Counted from the first letter of the stretch, positions 12,405 through 26,600 are shown. The stretch is DNA of 64,000 bases from Notospermus geniculatus (GCA_002633025.1 NMRB01000885.1:154071-218070), one strand, 5' to 3'. Numbers and translations are program-made. The notes: generated by a model from the sequence alone, not told the origin.

Positions 12405-12623
12405 GGCTAGGGATACACTGAACGCGATTTACCCATCGCGCGCGTTGTTTCCCCGGGAAATAAGTTCAATGGATTTTCAATAAGCCTAGGGATACACTGA
12501 ACGCGATTTACCCATCGCGCGCGATTTTCGCACGAACCTCTTTTGTTTCGGAGGCATTGCGGCATGAAATAACAAAGAAACAACGCGCGCGATGGGTAAA
12601 TCGCGTTCAGTGTATCCCTAGCC
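12405..12623. mobile_element. PIF/Harbinger-like foldback MITE, TAA target duplication
   Basis: Termini are GGCTAGGGATACACTGAACG and its complement, flanked by TAA (12402-12404 and 12624-12626). The left arm is internally repeated. A 3-bp TWA duplication is the mark of PIF/Harbinger elements. Confidence 0.65.
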
Positions 12624-12626
12624 TAA

Positions 12627-12757
12627 AGGCTCGTTTCCACAGACGCGTTTCACGCTGCGTGATGCGTCAAATCTTTTGTTATTTTCCGCCGCTCTGCTTC
12701 CAAACAATGGGCGAAGCGTCAAAACGCTCACGCTACCGCTTCTGTGGAAACGGGCCT
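12627..12757. mobile_element. 131-bp PIF/Harbinger-like foldback MITE
   Basis: Termini AGGCTCGTTTCCACAG and CTGTGGAAACGGGCCT, flanked by TAA. The element has the same length and sequence family as 36320-36450, and shares internal sequence with fragments at 7231-7340 and 50775-50850. Confidence 0.78.
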
Positions 12758-13505
12758 TAAAAGGGTCACACCAAAGACGCGCGGCAAAAAATGACGCTCG
12801 CTCGCTTGCCGCGCCGTTCCACACTCCATTCCACACTCGGGCTCAATACAGTGGCGCCACCAAATAGGGTGGTGTCACTACGGCCCAATCCAATGCATAG
12901 CGGACTCATTCATTCTAGATTGAGCACCAATCAACTGAAGTTTCTTTTGTATTGGTCCGCTAGAACTTTGCTGTCATCTTTTGGCAATACGCGCGGCTGA
13001 GAGCTCCTGTTGGTGTTGCCCTCACTCGCCAACTGAGGCCCACAAATCTTCACCGCCAGAGGCCACTGAGAGACTAAATTTCGTATATCACATCACATAA
13101 CTCTATTACATATCTTTGATCACACCATTTTCCGAATCCTTGTGTATGGGACATACATATACAAACTCGGTATGAATCACTGAGGGCCGGATCCAGGACT
13201 GACAGAAAGGGGGGGCGTAGCTCGACGTCGCCCGATCGAATTTTTAAATTTGTCTTGCTAAAAAAAATCACTACTCTGCCAAAAATGGGGGGGGGGGCGT
13301 AACTATGTATTTCCGCGTCGAATTCACTTAGAACGTCGTATTTTGTGGATAACACCATGGATGGAGGATATATGAATTATGACCCAGTATTTCTTACCAT
13401 TAGTGCTCTTACATGGGCGATAATGGCTTCATGCGATACCATTGACCGACATAATCCTTCATACAACCCTCTCTAGCATATCAGCATCACTATGAGTGTT
13501 CATCA
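12758..13505. other. Intergenic, no gene seen; contains a dispersed ~130-bp repeat
   Basis: Positions about 12870-13010 share a repeat with 14055-14190 and 16010-16160 (ATTGGTCCGCTAGAACTTTGC core). Poly-G runs occur near 13210 and 13287. The end matches 7748-7945. Confidence 0.6.
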
Positions 13506-15434
13506 CACTCAGCTAATTCTCAAAAAAATTTTTACAAAAATCTTTTCGTATCTTGCTGGGTCATTCGCTTATTGCATTCTTTAATATCGAACATATTACG
13601 TTTCTTATATGCGAATAAAGAGCTCGTAAATTTCGTAATAAAGACGGCATTTTGTTGAAAGACGGGGCATTTTGGTAAGATATTCATGCTCATATGACTG
13701 AAACCTCAACGAATACAGTAATGAAATCGCGGTCATTTCTAGGATGTTCTAATCAAACAACAGGAACTTTGTGGACAAGGACATTGGAGTGATTGTGCAT
13801 CTCATATGAAGTTCCATGTTCCGTCAGCGTAATCATGGAAATCCTTCACTCAAACTAGGATCGAAATACTTGGAGGCAAAAAATCTCGAGGGCGAAATGT
13901 GTTCGGTTTTTTCCTTTGTGCAATAATTTCACGGGCGGAATAGCTTCTTCTGCATGACGTAACCATCGTTGGTCGGTAATTTCTCTGTCGTAGAATCACA
14001 GAACCGGTGTAAAAGCATGACTGAAACGAGGTGTTAGTGAGTTGACCAATAGGTGTCACTAGGGCCCAATTCAATGCATATAGTGGACCCATTCATTCTT
14101 GATCGAGCACCAATCGCGTGCATTTTCCTGTGTATTAGTCCGCTAGAACTTTGCTGCCATCTTTTGGCAATAAGCGTGGCTGACTGCTCCTATTGGAACC
14201 ATATTTACCATAGTAGAGTTTCAAGTCATGTCAAGTCACTATCCTTTATTCGATACCATTCCTAACGAGGAGCGGCGTGGTGTAGTGGTTAGCGAGACGG
14301 ACTCCTGATCAGAGGGTCGATTCCCAGTCCTGACCAAGAAAAAAACACGCTCGCTTGTGACCTTAGGTGTAAAAGGGGTACCTGGCTGGTAGTGATGGTC
14401 TATATGAATGTCCAATAGCGCTGAAATCGGCTGCCGGGACTGTAATACTCCCCAGGGAGTGGAGAATTGAAATTGGAATGAACAGACTGATAGCTGGGGA
14501 ACGCGCATTGAGCAGTGCAACTCGAAATGCGCTAAAGAATGGCATTATTATATTATTATATAATGATAATCTGATTACTTAATAGTCCGTTGATAGTTAA
14601 GAACGTTAATTGACATTAGAGTGGAAACCAATGTTGTCCCGAGAGCGGCAGATGTATACAACTGATGCCCGGACCTTTCTGCCATACAAAAGTCCCCAGT
14701 CAATAGTGATTCAATAACAGTCGTTGGGCATGACATCACAAAAGGCAGAAACTTGCAGTTAAATATTCATTATCGTGTAAATTGCAAATGAATCAACAAC
14801 TGCTGGATGCGGCTCGTATATTTGTCTTCTCGTGTGGAATTCGAGGAATTGTGTTGCTATTGCTATTACCGATTGCTGATTGACGATTGAGAAAAAAGAA
14901 AAAGGAAATTCTTGCAGGTACCGGGAGTCGACCATCTGCGACAATTTAATCTGACGCGACGGGACTGAATCCAATTTTATACCAGCAAAGGAACTTAATG
15001 TTGTTATAGATGAAATGTACAGTACATCGTGCGCTAACATGATAAACCCTAGCTGTTTATATGAAAGAAAGCCCTCCATCTTTAAGTGCTTGTTGCGGCG
15101 TAAATGATGGGACAATTTTGTTTGCTGTCTATCTCGTGATAATGGTTTGCGTTCATGAACATCGGACGGTCACTTTATTGAATGATGTATACATGCAATG
15201 CTTTCATTTTGCTTCTTGTCCTCATAGAATCCTGTACACTGAGCGAAACCTCTTTCGAGATAGGTTCGGTAATACTTGTACGTCAAAATAAACTCAATTT
15301 CCTTATTGAATAAAAGTGACAAGAAATTCAGGCAATAACGTCTTTGGACTAACGGTACCAAGGTGGAACAGGACACTGTGCACGTTTCTTAATAGCTCTT
15401 CGCTTCGGGAGTCTGGATCACCGACGGATGTTGC
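13506..15434. repeat. 1.93-kb tandem duplication, unit 1
   Basis: The unit starts CACTCAGCTAATTCTC and recurs at 15437-17369 with a few percent divergence and small indels. It contains a tRNA-derived SINE and no coding sequence that I can support. The block between the two units is contiguous, so either a true tandem duplication or allelic copies placed in tandem would explain it. It lies 5' of channel gene X, and parts resemble the upstream region of gene Y near 29.4-29.7 kb. Confidence 0.85.
14264..14565 (+). mobile_element. tRNA-derived SINE, copy 1
   Basis: A pol III-type head is visible: A box TGGTGTAGTGGTTAGCG and B box GGGTCGATTCCC. The body contains GGGACTGTAATACTCCCC and the tail GCGCTAAAGAATGGCATTAT followed by ATT repeats, as in SINEs that borrow LINE tails. 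Confidence 0.8.
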
Positions 15435-15436
15435 AA

Positions 15437-17369
15437 CACTCAGCTAATTCTCAAAAATTTTTTTACAAAAATCTTTTCGTATCTTGCTGGGTCATTCGTT
15501 TATTGCATTCTTTAATATCGAGCATATTACGTTCTTATATGCGAAAAAAGAGCTCGTAAATTTCGTAATAAAGACGGCATTTTGTTGAAAGACGGGGCAT
15601 TTAGATAAGATGTTCATGACTGAAACCTCAACGAATAATAATGAAATCGCTGTCATTTCTAGGATGTTCTAATCAAACAACAGGAACGTTGTGGACAAGG
15701 ACATTGGCGTGACTGTGCAGGTATCCATCTCATATGGACAAGGACATGGAGTGATCCATCTCATATGAAGTTCTGTGTTCCGTCAGCGTAATGGAAATCC
15801 TTCGCTCAAACTATGATCGAAATACTTGGAGGCAAAAAATCTCGAGGGCGAAATGTGTTCGTTTTTCCCTTTGTACAATAATTTCACAGACGGAATAGCT
15901 TTTCTGCATTACATGACGTAACGATCGTTGGTCGATATTTTCTATGTCGTAGAATCACAGAACCGGTAAAAGCATGACTGAAATAGGAGCTGTCAGTGAG
16001 TTGACCAATAGGTGTCACTAGGGCCCAATTCAATGCATATAGCTGACCCATTCATTCTTGATCGAGCACCAATCGCGTGCATTTTCCTGTGTATTGGTCC
16101 GCTAGAACTTTGCTGCCATCTTTTGGCAATAAGGGCGGCTGACTGCTCCTATTGGAACCATAAAATTATTCACCATAGTAGAGTTCCTAACGAGGAGCGG
16201 CGTGGTGTAGTGGTTAGCGGGACGGACTCCTGATCAGAGGGTCGATTCCCAGTCCTGACCAAGAAAAAAACACTTTGCCTCACTTGCTTCACCTCACCCA
16301 GGTTTAAAAGGGGTACCTGGTAGTGATGGTCTATGTCAATGTCCAAGAGCGCTGAAATCGGCTGCCGGGACTGTAATACTCCCCAGGGAGTGGAGAATTG
16401 AAATTGGAATGAACAGACCTATAGCTGGGGAACGCGCATTGAGCAGTGCAACTCGAAATGCGCTAAAGAACGGCATTATTATATTATTATATAATGATAA
16501 TCTGATTACTTAATAGTCCGTTGATAGTTAAGAACGTTAATTGACATTAGAGTGGAAACCAATGTTGCCCCGAGAGCGGCAGATACATGTATACAACTGA
16601 TGCCCGGATCTAGACTTTCTGCCACACAAGTCCCCAGTCAATAGTGATTCAATAACAGTCGTTGGGCATGACATCACAAAAGGCAGAAACTTGCAGTTAA
16701 ATATTCATTATGGTGTAAATTGCAAATGAATCAACAACTGCTGGATGCGGCTCGTATATTTGTCTTCTCGAGTGGAATTCGAGGAATTGTGTTGTTATTG
16801 CTATTACCGATCGCTGATTGACGATTGAGAAAAAGAAAAAGGAAATTCTTGCAGGTACCGGGAGTCGACCATCTGCGACAATTTAATCTGACGCGACGGG
16901 ACTGAATCCAATTTTATACTAGCAAAGGAACTTAATGTTGTTATAGATGAAATGTACAGTACATCATGTGCTAACATGATAAACCCTGGCTGTTTATATG
17001 AAAGAAAGCCCTCCATCTTTAAGTGCTTGTTGCGGCGTAAATGATGGGACAATTTTGTTTGCTGTCTATCTCGTGATAATGGTTTGCGTTCATGAACATC
17101 GGACGGTCACTTTATTGAATGATGTACATGCAATGCTTTCATTTTGCTTCTTGTCCTCATAGAATCCTGTACACTGAGCGAAACCTCTTTCGAGATAGGT
17201 TCGGTAATACTTGTACGTCAAAATAAACTCAATTTCCTTGTTGAATAAAAGTGACAAGAAATTCAGGCAATAACGAGTTTGGACTAACGGTACCAAGGTG
17301 GAACAGGACACTGTGCACGTTTCTTAATAGCTCTTCGCTTCGGGAGTCTGGATCACCGACGGATGTTGC
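15437..17369. repeat. 1.93-kb tandem duplication, unit 2
   Basis: Second copy of 13506-15434, ending at GGATGTTGC before unique sequence leads into channel gene X. It has a small extra repeat of the CATCTCATATGGAC region near 15725-15760. Confidence 0.85.
16186..16500 (+). mobile_element. tRNA-derived SINE, copy 2
   Basis: Same element as 14264-14565, at the homologous place in unit 2, with identical A and B boxes. It is therefore older than the duplication or the allele split. Confidence 0.8.
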
Positions 17370-17630
17370 CAAAATGCTACAGTGGTCGTTCTTGAAGCAC
17401 AGTTTCCGCAGAGGTTAGCAAGGAACGCTTCGTTTTGGAAAGGAAGAGGGTAGAAATGCGTTTCGAAGGTTCAAAACGTTGTCTGAAATTTAGAAATTCG
17501 ATCGTATACATACGTTTTGGAAGAGAATTAACAGATAATAATATCATCGATAGGGGGGCCTGTTCTTAACGATATCTTTGTACATGTAATCCCGCTTTTT
17601 CTGTGACGTTTTCAACAACAAAAAACGGTG

Positions 17631-20600
17631 ATGGCGGCGGAAACAACAAGATCGTGGAGTGACATCATCTACGAGTTTACTCAGAATACGACCATCCATG
17701 GCATACGATATGTATTTGACAGGGAATCGGTGTCAAAATTTAGGAGGTATGTGTATTTTGAAGTCAACAGCGAGTTTTCGCAAAGCCCCCGAAAAACGCC
17801 AACGCGAACGCCTATCCTTTTGTTCCGTGCTCTCTTCGTGGCATCGAACAATGGGATTGGCGTTCGCGTTGGCGTTTCGGGGGCTTTGCGAAAACTCCCT
17901 ATTCTTTTGCATGTTTGCTTATTTGCGCCCAAGAGTTGTGACAATTCTGTCTAGGCCTATACATGTATGTATATTTTAGGCCTACATATCATAAAAGTTC
18001 ATGTAGGTCGTGAAGAGAGAGCAGCTTCTTGGGCGTCCCTGTGGTTGCTGTTCATCTTTCAAGCCAGCCAGCCATGGTCCGATCCTGGAACACATTTCGT
18101 TGCGATTTCTAGTGAAATTTACACATTGGCTGACCGAAGCGTTGTGAAGTACAATGTAGCCATATATACAGTAAACTCGAGTTTAAACCACCGGTTCATA
18201 AGCACACCCACAATCGAAATGGGAGTGAATAAAACATAACAACTATTACGCTGAATGGCTGGAATTGCTTGTCCGATCACAACCGCGTGATGGAATGAAT
18301 AGTTGCTTAAGGCCCAGTGTGAAACTGACCCTACTTTGGGTGTGCTCATGAACATAATGAACCGGTGGTTTAAACTCGAGTTTACTGTACTTTCGCTAAA
18401 TACACACATTCGCAAATTTTCCCCAATTCAATATTGATCTTCCACTTTCGAATATAATCATGTAATTAGACATGACATTGTATACTTGTTTTGAAAATGC
18501 AATTTTATCGTGTTCATCGTGATCAATTTCGCACGGTGGTCTTAGTGCGATTATGGCATACTTCCTGACATTTTTGTCCAACCGTGTTGTACCCATCATG
18601 AGAATCTTACCGCTCGCCCCGAGATGACCAAGGGAAGGAGCATAAAAGTACCCCTCAATATATCCGCGACCGCGTTGACCCATGAAAAACCATGAACCGT
18701 TCCAGACCGAGTCTATTATGATCGGATTGGATAGTTTTCATTCATCGCTCACGTATTGTCCTCTCCTGCTCATCAGCGTCTCTTTGAAGGAAGTACCTTT
18801 TGTTTTAAAAAGGAAACATATTGCAATTAATTTCGATGGTTTTGATTTTTATTTTTTTAATCATTTACCGAGAATCGCTCGAAAGTAATCGGTGATGCAG
18901 GAGACCGCACTTCGTACAGCAATAAAATTTCATTAACTGCTGGAGGATATCAAATAGGAGGTTAGCAACCTGAACTGTGTTGACACAGATGAACTTTCGT
19001 CAGCGTTTTGTGGACAACATCAAGTATCATTCGACACCACCGAGCAACTCAGCTCTTTCTAGCATCTTGCAGCAGTTGCTGCCACATACCTATTTTGCCT
19101 ACATTATTTCCACTAAGGAAAAAATAGTGAGGATGTTACAAACTCAAATGCCTTGCTTCATCGTTACTGATAGAAACAAACGAAATCACCAACAACATTC
19201 GCCAACAACTCAGGCACTTGGATACTGTAGATGATTACCAAAAAATCATAAAATAAGCTACATGTACATTACATGTATAACTAGGCCTATATATTATGTC
19301 ATACTGTTCCATTGACCGAGATTTGATGACTTGACTGAGATACTACTAATACACAATTGTCATTCGCGATGGCAAACTTTTTTGTTACTGAAACATATCG
19401 ATATAGTCGATATGCCTATCCTTGTCGCTTGAATTGTGTGCCTGATGGCTTGTTGGCACATAATTAGCCGCCAACACCTTTGGTTAATTACGAAATGTAA
19501 AAATTGCTGACAGAAATTGCTATTGCAAACCGGATGCCAGGTTGGATGATAATCGTATCATTACAAAAGAATATTCCCCATCACAAACGCCCTTGACTGT
19601 GCCATGCAACTACATTAAATAAGTACATGTACTGCCATCAAGAAAATTGGCCCTGACATTTAGTCGAGGGAGCGGCTTTTTTCCATTTGCACAGACATCA
19701 GCGTGTCCCTGAAGAACTAATTAGCCTAATACATGTAATAATTAAATTGGAATAATAGTACTTGGCCTTCGGATGGTAAATATTTATCACCATTGCTCTT
19801 CTCGCGTAATGGGTAATAATAGTTAGGTTTCGCAAATGTGACGAAACACGAAATACGAAATTCAACTTCATTTCCACGACGTAATTAATGCACTTCTGGA
19901 AATGTCCCTGCTAGTAGTGCGTCTTTTAGATATCATGTAAGACCGAGAGAGTTATGGTGTATCTTGAATTTTTAAATTTCAACTTCGTATCTACGAAGTG
20001 GAAACGAAAGATAAATTTCAAAGTTCAATATACACTGCAACTCTACCGGTCTATAACGTCATACGCTAGAAGATGCTCTTTCAGCAGGCGATGTTTTTGG
20101 TACCAACCATCTCCTGAAATACATTACGTCATGGAAATGAAGTCCAATTTCGTGTTTCGTACTTCGTGTTTCGATAGATTTGCGAAACCTCGCTATTTTC
20201 GATAGATTAGTAGTGCGTCTTTTAGATATCATGTAAGACCGAGAGAGTTATGGTGTATCTTGTATTTTTAAATTTCAACTTCGTATCTACGAAGTGGAAA
20301 CGAAAGATAAACTTGAAAGTTCAATATGCACTGCAACTCTTGCGGTCTAACGTCATACGCTAGAAGATGCTCTTTCAGCAGGCGATGTTTTTGGTACCAA
20401 CCATCTCCTGAAATACATTACGTCATGGAAATGAAGTCCAATTTCGTGTTTCGTACTTCGTGTTTCGATAGATTTGCGAAACCTCGCTATTTTAAACCAT
20501 CCGAGAGCCAACTTCATGGTCGATTCAGCCGTATGACTACATGCACATTCAATTTGATTTCAGCCCGGTGTTTCTAGAAATTAAATTCCTGCTCGTACTT

Positions 20601-23600
20601 TCCATTGCATTGCTCAGTCACAGTTTTTCACAGTACGGCACAGCCTATTTACCCATCACCGAGTTCTCGATAGACACTTAAAACAAAATGATGTCTGGTA
20701 CTGTTTAATATCGAGTTCAATTTCGCCATTTCATTGCCTTGAAAAACACGATGCAGTTATACAGTTGCGGCGATGTTCGGCCGTCATCATTAAGAATGCA
20801 TACAACTGGTCCGAATGGTAAAGAAACACAATCAGTAGATCGTTTAGCCCCATCCGTCGCTATCGAGTACATGTAGTAGTGAATAAATTATTAAAGACCA
20901 AAGGATGACCGACCCGATTAGGTCATGGCGGCTTTCCAACGGATTTCCACTATGGAATGACATAGCTTACCATTTCAAAAGTCTGCCATGACCATACAGA
21001 TATTCATAGTTGATATTGCTCATGAGACCGATTTCAGATCTTGTTTTTGGTCAGCTTTGACGGAGTGGGCAGGATATTAACGCTGTTGGCTACTTTTAAT
21101 TACCGGAAAACTGGCCGCCGACTGGGCAACAGGCGTCAATGCACTAAATGCTTTCGGTGTAATTGTGTCCTGCCATGCCTCATTAATGGTCTGAGAGACT
21201 TTCTTGTTTCCTATGGTGTATGAAATAAACAGATACATGTATATATTTCGTAATCGCTTCCTGCAACAAGGGACAACAACAAAAGCAGATAGACAGGCAA
21301 AGTTTGATTCCGAAGTGCACACGCCATTAGGCAGCTGAATGGATAAAATGATTTGGGGAGACAGAGGTGTTCGTTCTTTCACATTCCCTCATGAGCGCCT
21401 TTTTGGATATGTCATATATTAGTCTTATTTTATTCCGAGGTACTGTGTTTCTATCTGTTGGTAATACATTTATGGGGTGTAAATCCAACCGTTCAAAAGT
21501 TAGCTGTAAGCTTACATCGTCCCCATTTTCCTGTACAAAGCTCAGTCGTTGCGTCAACTGACGTCCAATGATAAAGCCAGTTCCCAAAATTCAAAACGCC
21601 CTAGCGGCTGTTGCGGGCAAAAGATTTTTTGGCAACATGACTTTTCTGAAAGCTGGGTCGCCAAGGGTCCTAAACCTGGGTTCAGATTTGCTCTAACACG
21701 ATGTTTCCGCAGAACGACATAAGGACGTGGACTATATGATGATTTCGCCGAGACGATGTTGATTAATTTTCCAATTCCTGACGACGTCTGTCTCGTCGCT
21801 ATGTCACTACATTCATCCAAACGAAAGTCACTGCTTCTTACCATTTTCATGGTTAATTTTCTGAAGGTCTTTATAGAGACGGTTAGCGAATCCCCTAAAG
21901 CGAGAAACTCCATCGCCGTTATCGTAATAACATGGGCCGATTTCACAAGGGGTGTTACTTAGACGTGTGGGAGGCCTAACTTCGTCAAATGCATGGTGGA
22001 AGTGCGTGCATTTAGTGAAGTTACACGCGTCTAAATCTTTCACCTTTTGTGAAATCGGCCCCATACATGTACATGTACCTTCAGCTACATGCACTCCATC
22101 TTAAATTTTCATTTCAATTTCAGAATTTTATGGCTGGTTCTGTTCCTGGTGGCTACTGGTTTTTTCCTCAATCAAGTCACAGAACGGGTCATCTATTACA
22201 CCAGTGGGCCGGTCACAGTGAAGGTCGAGGTCAACTTCAACACCACGCTTCGGTTTCCTGCACTGTTGCTGTGCAACCAAAATTCGTTCAGGTAGAGATC
22301 TATATGCTAATCTGGAGGCCTTTCCACGCTGGCTTGATCTTCAATCCCAATCTGCATGTTACTTGAATGATAAGCGGCAAAACGCTGATGCGTGTAGTTC
22401 ACAAACTTCCTCTGTACAAGAATAAAGTGTCCCGAAAGAGCAAAGATTGGGTACAAACGTGGTCTCAACTTCGCGATGTCAACAAGAACATGAAGAGGCA
22501 ATCTAGTTCCCGCGAGATTTCACGAATTTTGGGGGATCATGGGATTAGCTGAAGTCAAATGTCATAACGTCAGACTCGGTCTGTTTCAGATTACATGAAG
22601 AGGCTGAACCAACCGCAGCTGCTGGAACATTTTTGTCGACGGCAGTTGAAACTGAATGTGGAATAAAAGAAAAGATTATATCTGAAAGCCGGGAATGTGG
22701 CATGAAGAACGAAAAATCTGCAAAAATTAAAATCCGATTATAATCGACCCTTCAATGTATTGTCTTTGTCTTTCTCTACAGAATCACCGAAGCTGATCGA
22801 CTCGGATACAAACCGATGTTGGATGAATTCTATGAATTAGAGGAGGGAGACCCAAAACGACTTGATATCTTGGTCAGGCATAAAATGGCGAATATTTCGA
22901 TGGAAACTTTGCTGCAAGAAACAAAGCATGAAGAAGAGGACATGATCGTGAAGTATGTCATCAATACGTTGTTCCGGTATAATTTTGGTAATTTCATTAT
23001 ATCACGAATAGAAAAGAAATCTCTCATTCTACCCTTGGACTGTGACATCTGTATCCGCCATTGTAGTAGTCTCGCGCAGCCGGCCTTTTGTTCCGCAGTG
23101 TTGCTGTGCGGGATTCCCCAGATTCGCAACAACGGCTGGGTGCCCGAGACTACCACGTAGTAGCCTATTAGGAATTCTCATTGATTTCACTGAAGATGGT
23201 GTTTCGATCGGTCTCGTCAATGTGTCTTCCTAGGTGCACATGGAAGGACGAAGATTGTGGAGTTGATAACTTCACCGAGGTCGTGACCGATCATGGAGTC
23301 TGCTACACCTTCAATGCCAACCCAGACGATGCTCCTCTCTCTATCGCTGAATCAGGTGAGCTTGCCTCGAGCGAGGGCGCTAGGCCTACTCAAATTTGCT
23401 CCTCGCATGTGTTGCCGTTCATTTTTTCGGTCTTTTCACTGAGTCCTCTTCGGCCATACTAGCATTCAGACGAGATTTGGTCTCATCAGACTGCAGGAAC
23501 TACGAAGATGTCTATGAATAAGATTATTAGCAACTTACCGGTATAGCATATTTTCTGTCAACAGGTTTATTTTACGCTACCGTGAGGTACAAATGAGTTT

Positions 23601-26600
23601 CGCTATAACGGCCATCTTGCCAAAATTACATGTAGGTCATGGGGATTTCCCTCACTGGGGGATGGGAGAACCAATCATTTGTCACTATGGAAGAGCATTC
23701 CCATGGTGATGACCTAATTTGGCAAGATGGCTGCTCCAGTGAAACTCGTGTTCAATTTCCAGGTTCTCGGCAGGAGACAGCTTTGACGCTTTATCTGAAT
23801 ATAGAACAGTACGAGAACATGATTGGACCAAACTTTGCTGCGGGATTGAAGATTTTACTCTTCGATGAAAACGATATCCCGGTGTTTAACGGTCAAGGTC
23901 AAGGTCTGGCTGCCGGGGGTCATGTCTTCGCGGGAACGAGCGTCATCGTGGTACGACTCCAGTCTTCCTCTCTTCTCTTCCGCTGATTGCAACTCATCCG
24001 CACTGTCTCGGGACAAACGTGTTTCCGAGGCCCTAATATCTCTCTCTTCCACGGTGAGGCAAGGTCAAAAGTAGGCCGACATGCCTTTGGTATCCACTTG
24101 CTTATGATTTTTTGGTGGTACCATTTTGGGTAAATTTGTATACCAACAGTGCGTGCGGCTTGCCTAACATTGCCATATCGCATTCGACAGAACACACTCC
24201 TGGCCCGTTCCTCCGCCATCCCGCTTGGATGAGTTGACTGCCCTAAACCAATTTGTTCGCTTTCGTTGGTAGGCCTATACTTACATTTAATTGCACAAGA
24301 TACAAAGTACATGTACATGTATCACGCTTTCCCGCCACAGATGAAACGTCTCCCAAAGCCATATGGAAATTGCAGCAACGATCGTAAACTTGAATATTAT
24401 GACAAATACTCAGAAAGGGCCTGCTATATGGAATGCTTCACGAAGTTCTTTGTCAACAAAACCCGCTGTAGGATGCCCTATATGAAAGGTGAGGTGTTGA
24501 CAGCAATGGTAATCCCAGTCAAAATTCGTCCACGACGAAGTGATAATGACATAGTACACTCTTAGCCCAAAAGGTTCTTTAGGGGTTCTTTGTGCTACAC
24601 CAGAGGAACCCCAAGGTTCTATATAGAACCCTCTGAAAAGAACCCGAAAGGGTAGAACCTTTCTGTCGCCAAAGAACCCATAAAGGTTCCAGTTAGAACC
24701 CTTTTCTAAGAGAAAGGTTCTATCTGGAACCTCTAGGGGTTCTTAAACAACCCGAGGGTTCTTAAATCAGAGGGTTCTCCTGGTGTAGCACCAAAGAACC
24801 TTTTCGGCTAAGAGTGCATGGCTGAAGGAGGACTTTCAAGTAAACTGCAATCAACGTCACCTTAAACTCGATCGGATCTTCTGTTGAAGTTCACACATCA
24901 CGCTGCGAGCTCACCTCTTAGTCGAAAACGTTCTTAGCCTGCAGCACACGAGGCAAATTTCTTGCTCGTAAATGTAGCTATAGTGTTAACCTCATTGCTA
25001 ATGCTACCTCTGATATTCTCAGGATGATGGCCTCGTATGATAAATTCATGACAAATTTATTTTCCTTCCAGTCCCCGATCCAGTATGTACACTATATCAG
25101 TACGCTGAACACTTCAGAAGGATGCAGGGTAAGCCAACTTTGGCTTACACTTTAGAGTGTTTGTCAAGGACGATGTATGATAAATTTGCCGATCCAGTGA
25201 TCGACGCTAAAAACGGAATTCGAATACCAACAGACCTTTTGCAGATTCCAAATAAGGCAGTTTGGTATTTCAACCAACTGCTATTACAACCTGGAATTGT
25301 ATTTTGATTCTTATTCATTTCCAGTTGAGTACGACAGATTACAAGAACAAATCTGCAACTGCCCTTCTCCATGCGAAACTCTGACCTACCGACCTTCATT
25401 CTCTTATCTGAAGGCATCTGATTTTGATATCGACAAATTATTGAACGAAAAGATTAAAGCGAAACTGGGGAAGAAACTGAGGGAAGCTCGGGACACTCTC
25501 CGTGCCACCGATCCCGAGTTAAAGGACAGAGATGCCACGATCTTGGGAGAATTTGTCAAAAACGGGAGAGCCCTGGAGAAGTTGTTGATGGAGGAGTTGC
25601 CTTCACAAACCCGGAAACAAAAGGAAGAAACAAGAACTATTCGCAACAATATAAAGGGTATACACAGAGGGATCATCGATATGTACGAATTCCAGAGATT
25701 TGTTGTGAGGAAGAACTTCTATCGATTCACCCAATACAATGATGAGATGTATTTCTCAGAGGTATCGACTGGATACTTGGAATTCTTCACATATTTCATG
25801 GAACGTCTTCGGAAAATGCAACGGTTATTTGACGAAGGAACTGTAGATATGCGGGAACCGGAGAGGAGAAGGCGTCTGCATTCACTTGAGGAGCTCCTGG
25901 AAGCAAAGAATAGGGTCATTGATTTGAGTTTGAGTGCCATACGTAAGTGCCTCGAGTCTTACAACAACGGAACAATGGCGTTTGATACTCCATATCAATA
26001 CCAGAACAAATCATCCCGAAAAAGCGGTTGTATGAGGCATTAGCAAGTGGTTTTGATGACTTTGGTAATCTCGACACAAAGAATGGCTTCTTCAAGTCCT
26101 TGTTTGACCTCAAGGAATTCTATTATAATTTGAATAAGACGGCCCTCAAAGCCTATAAAGGCCAGTTCAGGGAGTCAATGGTAATACCACTGAGAAAGGA
26201 GTACATCGAAATGATGGGGAACTACCTTGGCAACAGGAGCATCCTGATGACAGACATATTCTACCAACCTGTGAAAGGTATTGAAGAATTCATGCAAGAT
26301 TTAGATGACATTTATCAGAAAGTTGAGGACGGTTTTGTCAAAATCTTTGCAAAATTGGAAAGCATCGAAAAAATGTCGAACAGAACAGTTACCAAACTAT
26401 GGCTGCCCATCGCTGCATTAATAAATTCTTCCAACGCGTACAGGCGGGGTTCGGGTGACAGTAAGGTGGATTTGGCCTCAGGTTTCATTCATCCCAAAAC
26501 GCGCGACACCATGCAGACAATTTATGAATACTTAGATGACGTGTTCAACGTGGTAGATGACATCGTAACGAAATGGGATTATATCCATGACCAGTTTATG

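Noticed and set aside
12077-12867. Arginine-rich open frames on both strands
   Set aside because: GC-rich foldback arms read in several frames; no conserved protein pattern.
14264-14340. Functional tRNA gene at the SINE head
   Set aside because: The tRNA-like head is joined to a SINE body and LINE-like tail and is repeated at 16186.
18119-18415. Opposed open frames of about 90-98 residues
   Set aside because: They mirror each other across a 220-bp palindrome and show no family resemblance.
22816-23160. Single 114-residue coding region
   Set aside because: Only 22782-22952 is exon; the rest reads through the donor into an intronic foldback.
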